Assembly (NCBI GenBank): GCA_001311805.1
Contig: BBCA01000058.1
Coordinates: forward strand, 1-16,877
Source: Lentibacillus juripiscarius JCM 12147
GTDB taxonomy: Bacteria > Bacillota > Bacilli > Bacillales_D > Amphibacillaceae
Direction: 5' to 3'
Length of the DNA: 16,877 nucleotides
Shown: positions 16,862 to 16,877 of the stretch, in pieces
Position numbering within the stretch: the stretch's first letter is position 1
How the letters are laid out: each line of letters starts with the position of its first letter
Position numbers and translations under genes: made by a program
Notes under the pieces: model-generated
The model's database searches: none
Told to the model about the DNA's origin: nothing
What the model saw: the letters and a program-made list of their open reading frames with translations, nothing else

Positions 16862-16877
16862 TCCACAGTAGCTCAGT
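16862..16877 (+). tRNA. tRNA-Asn, 5' end only (cut by the window edge)
   Basis: The last 16 bases, TCCACAGTAGCTCAGT, match the acceptor arm and D-arm start of Bacillus tRNA-Asn (usually TCCGCAGTAGCTCAGT). The anticodon is outside the window, so the isotype rests on this similarity and on synteny: in B. subtilis the trnS cluster starting with tRNA-Asn follows ydcK. Confidence 0.7.

Noticed and set aside
1..16877. CRISPR array, defence island, phage or transposase genes
   Set aside because: No regularly spaced repeats, no cas, nuclease, integrase or transposase sequences were found; apart from the repeats, every gene belongs to a known family.

Overview
The window is a chromosomal block from a low-to-mid GC member of the Bacillaceae (Firmicutes). 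Its gene order is the one known from Bacillus subtilis as ydcA-acpS-ydcC-alr-ndoAI-ndoA-rsbR-rsbS-rsbT-rsbU-rsbV-rsbW-sigB-rsbX-tex-ydcK-trnS. It differs by a bifunctional NAD(P)HX repair gene between acpS and ydcC and by a catalase gene between tex and the SprT-like gene. I cannot name the genus from sequence alone; the layout and the dispersed repeats would fit a halophilic or alkaliphilic bacillus.

Layout: 1-294 non-coding, with a repeat-like stretch and a long bidirectional terminator; 295-1051 rhomboid protease (minus). Plus strand from here: acpS 1199-1560, nnr 1626-3151, ydcC-type lipoprotein 3219-4234, alr 4338-5461. At 5462-5980 is a gene-free gap holding a repeat element. The toxin-antitoxin pair ndoAI-ndoA lies at 5981-6631. 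The general stress regulon control module runs rsbR-rsbS-rsbT-rsbU (6877-9596) from a SigA-type promoter, then rsbV-rsbW-sigB-rsbX (9836-12002) behind a textbook SigB promoter (9597-9622). Then tex 12148-14310, katA 14404-15872 (minus) with a PerR-box-like site, a SprT-like metalloprotease gene 16045-16506, and at the right edge a strong promoter leading into the first 16 nt of a tRNA-Asn.

How the genes work together: RsbR and RsbS form the stressosome scaffold that holds the kinase RsbT. On stress RsbT phosphorylates the scaffold, leaves it and activates the phosphatase RsbU. RsbU dephosphorylates RsbV, which then captures the anti-sigma factor RsbW and frees SigB. RsbX resets the scaffold. 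The SigB promoter makes the last four genes autoregulated.

The main caveat is data quality. I count about 22 one-base indels (16 losses, 6 gains), nearly all in homopolymer runs, which break 12 of 17 protein genes, including the normally essential acpS and alr. In every case one base restores the family sequence, and I see no in-frame nonsense codons. This looks like uncorrected sequencing error, not gene decay. I therefore annotate full-length genes across the breaks and state where each break is.

The least explained structure is a MITE-like repeat with about 26-bp imperfect terminal inverted repeats and a conserved, covarying internal hairpin. It occurs once upstream of ndoAI and once between the SigB promoter and rsbV, with a lone inverted end after ndoA. 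I see no undescribed enzymatic or defence system here.
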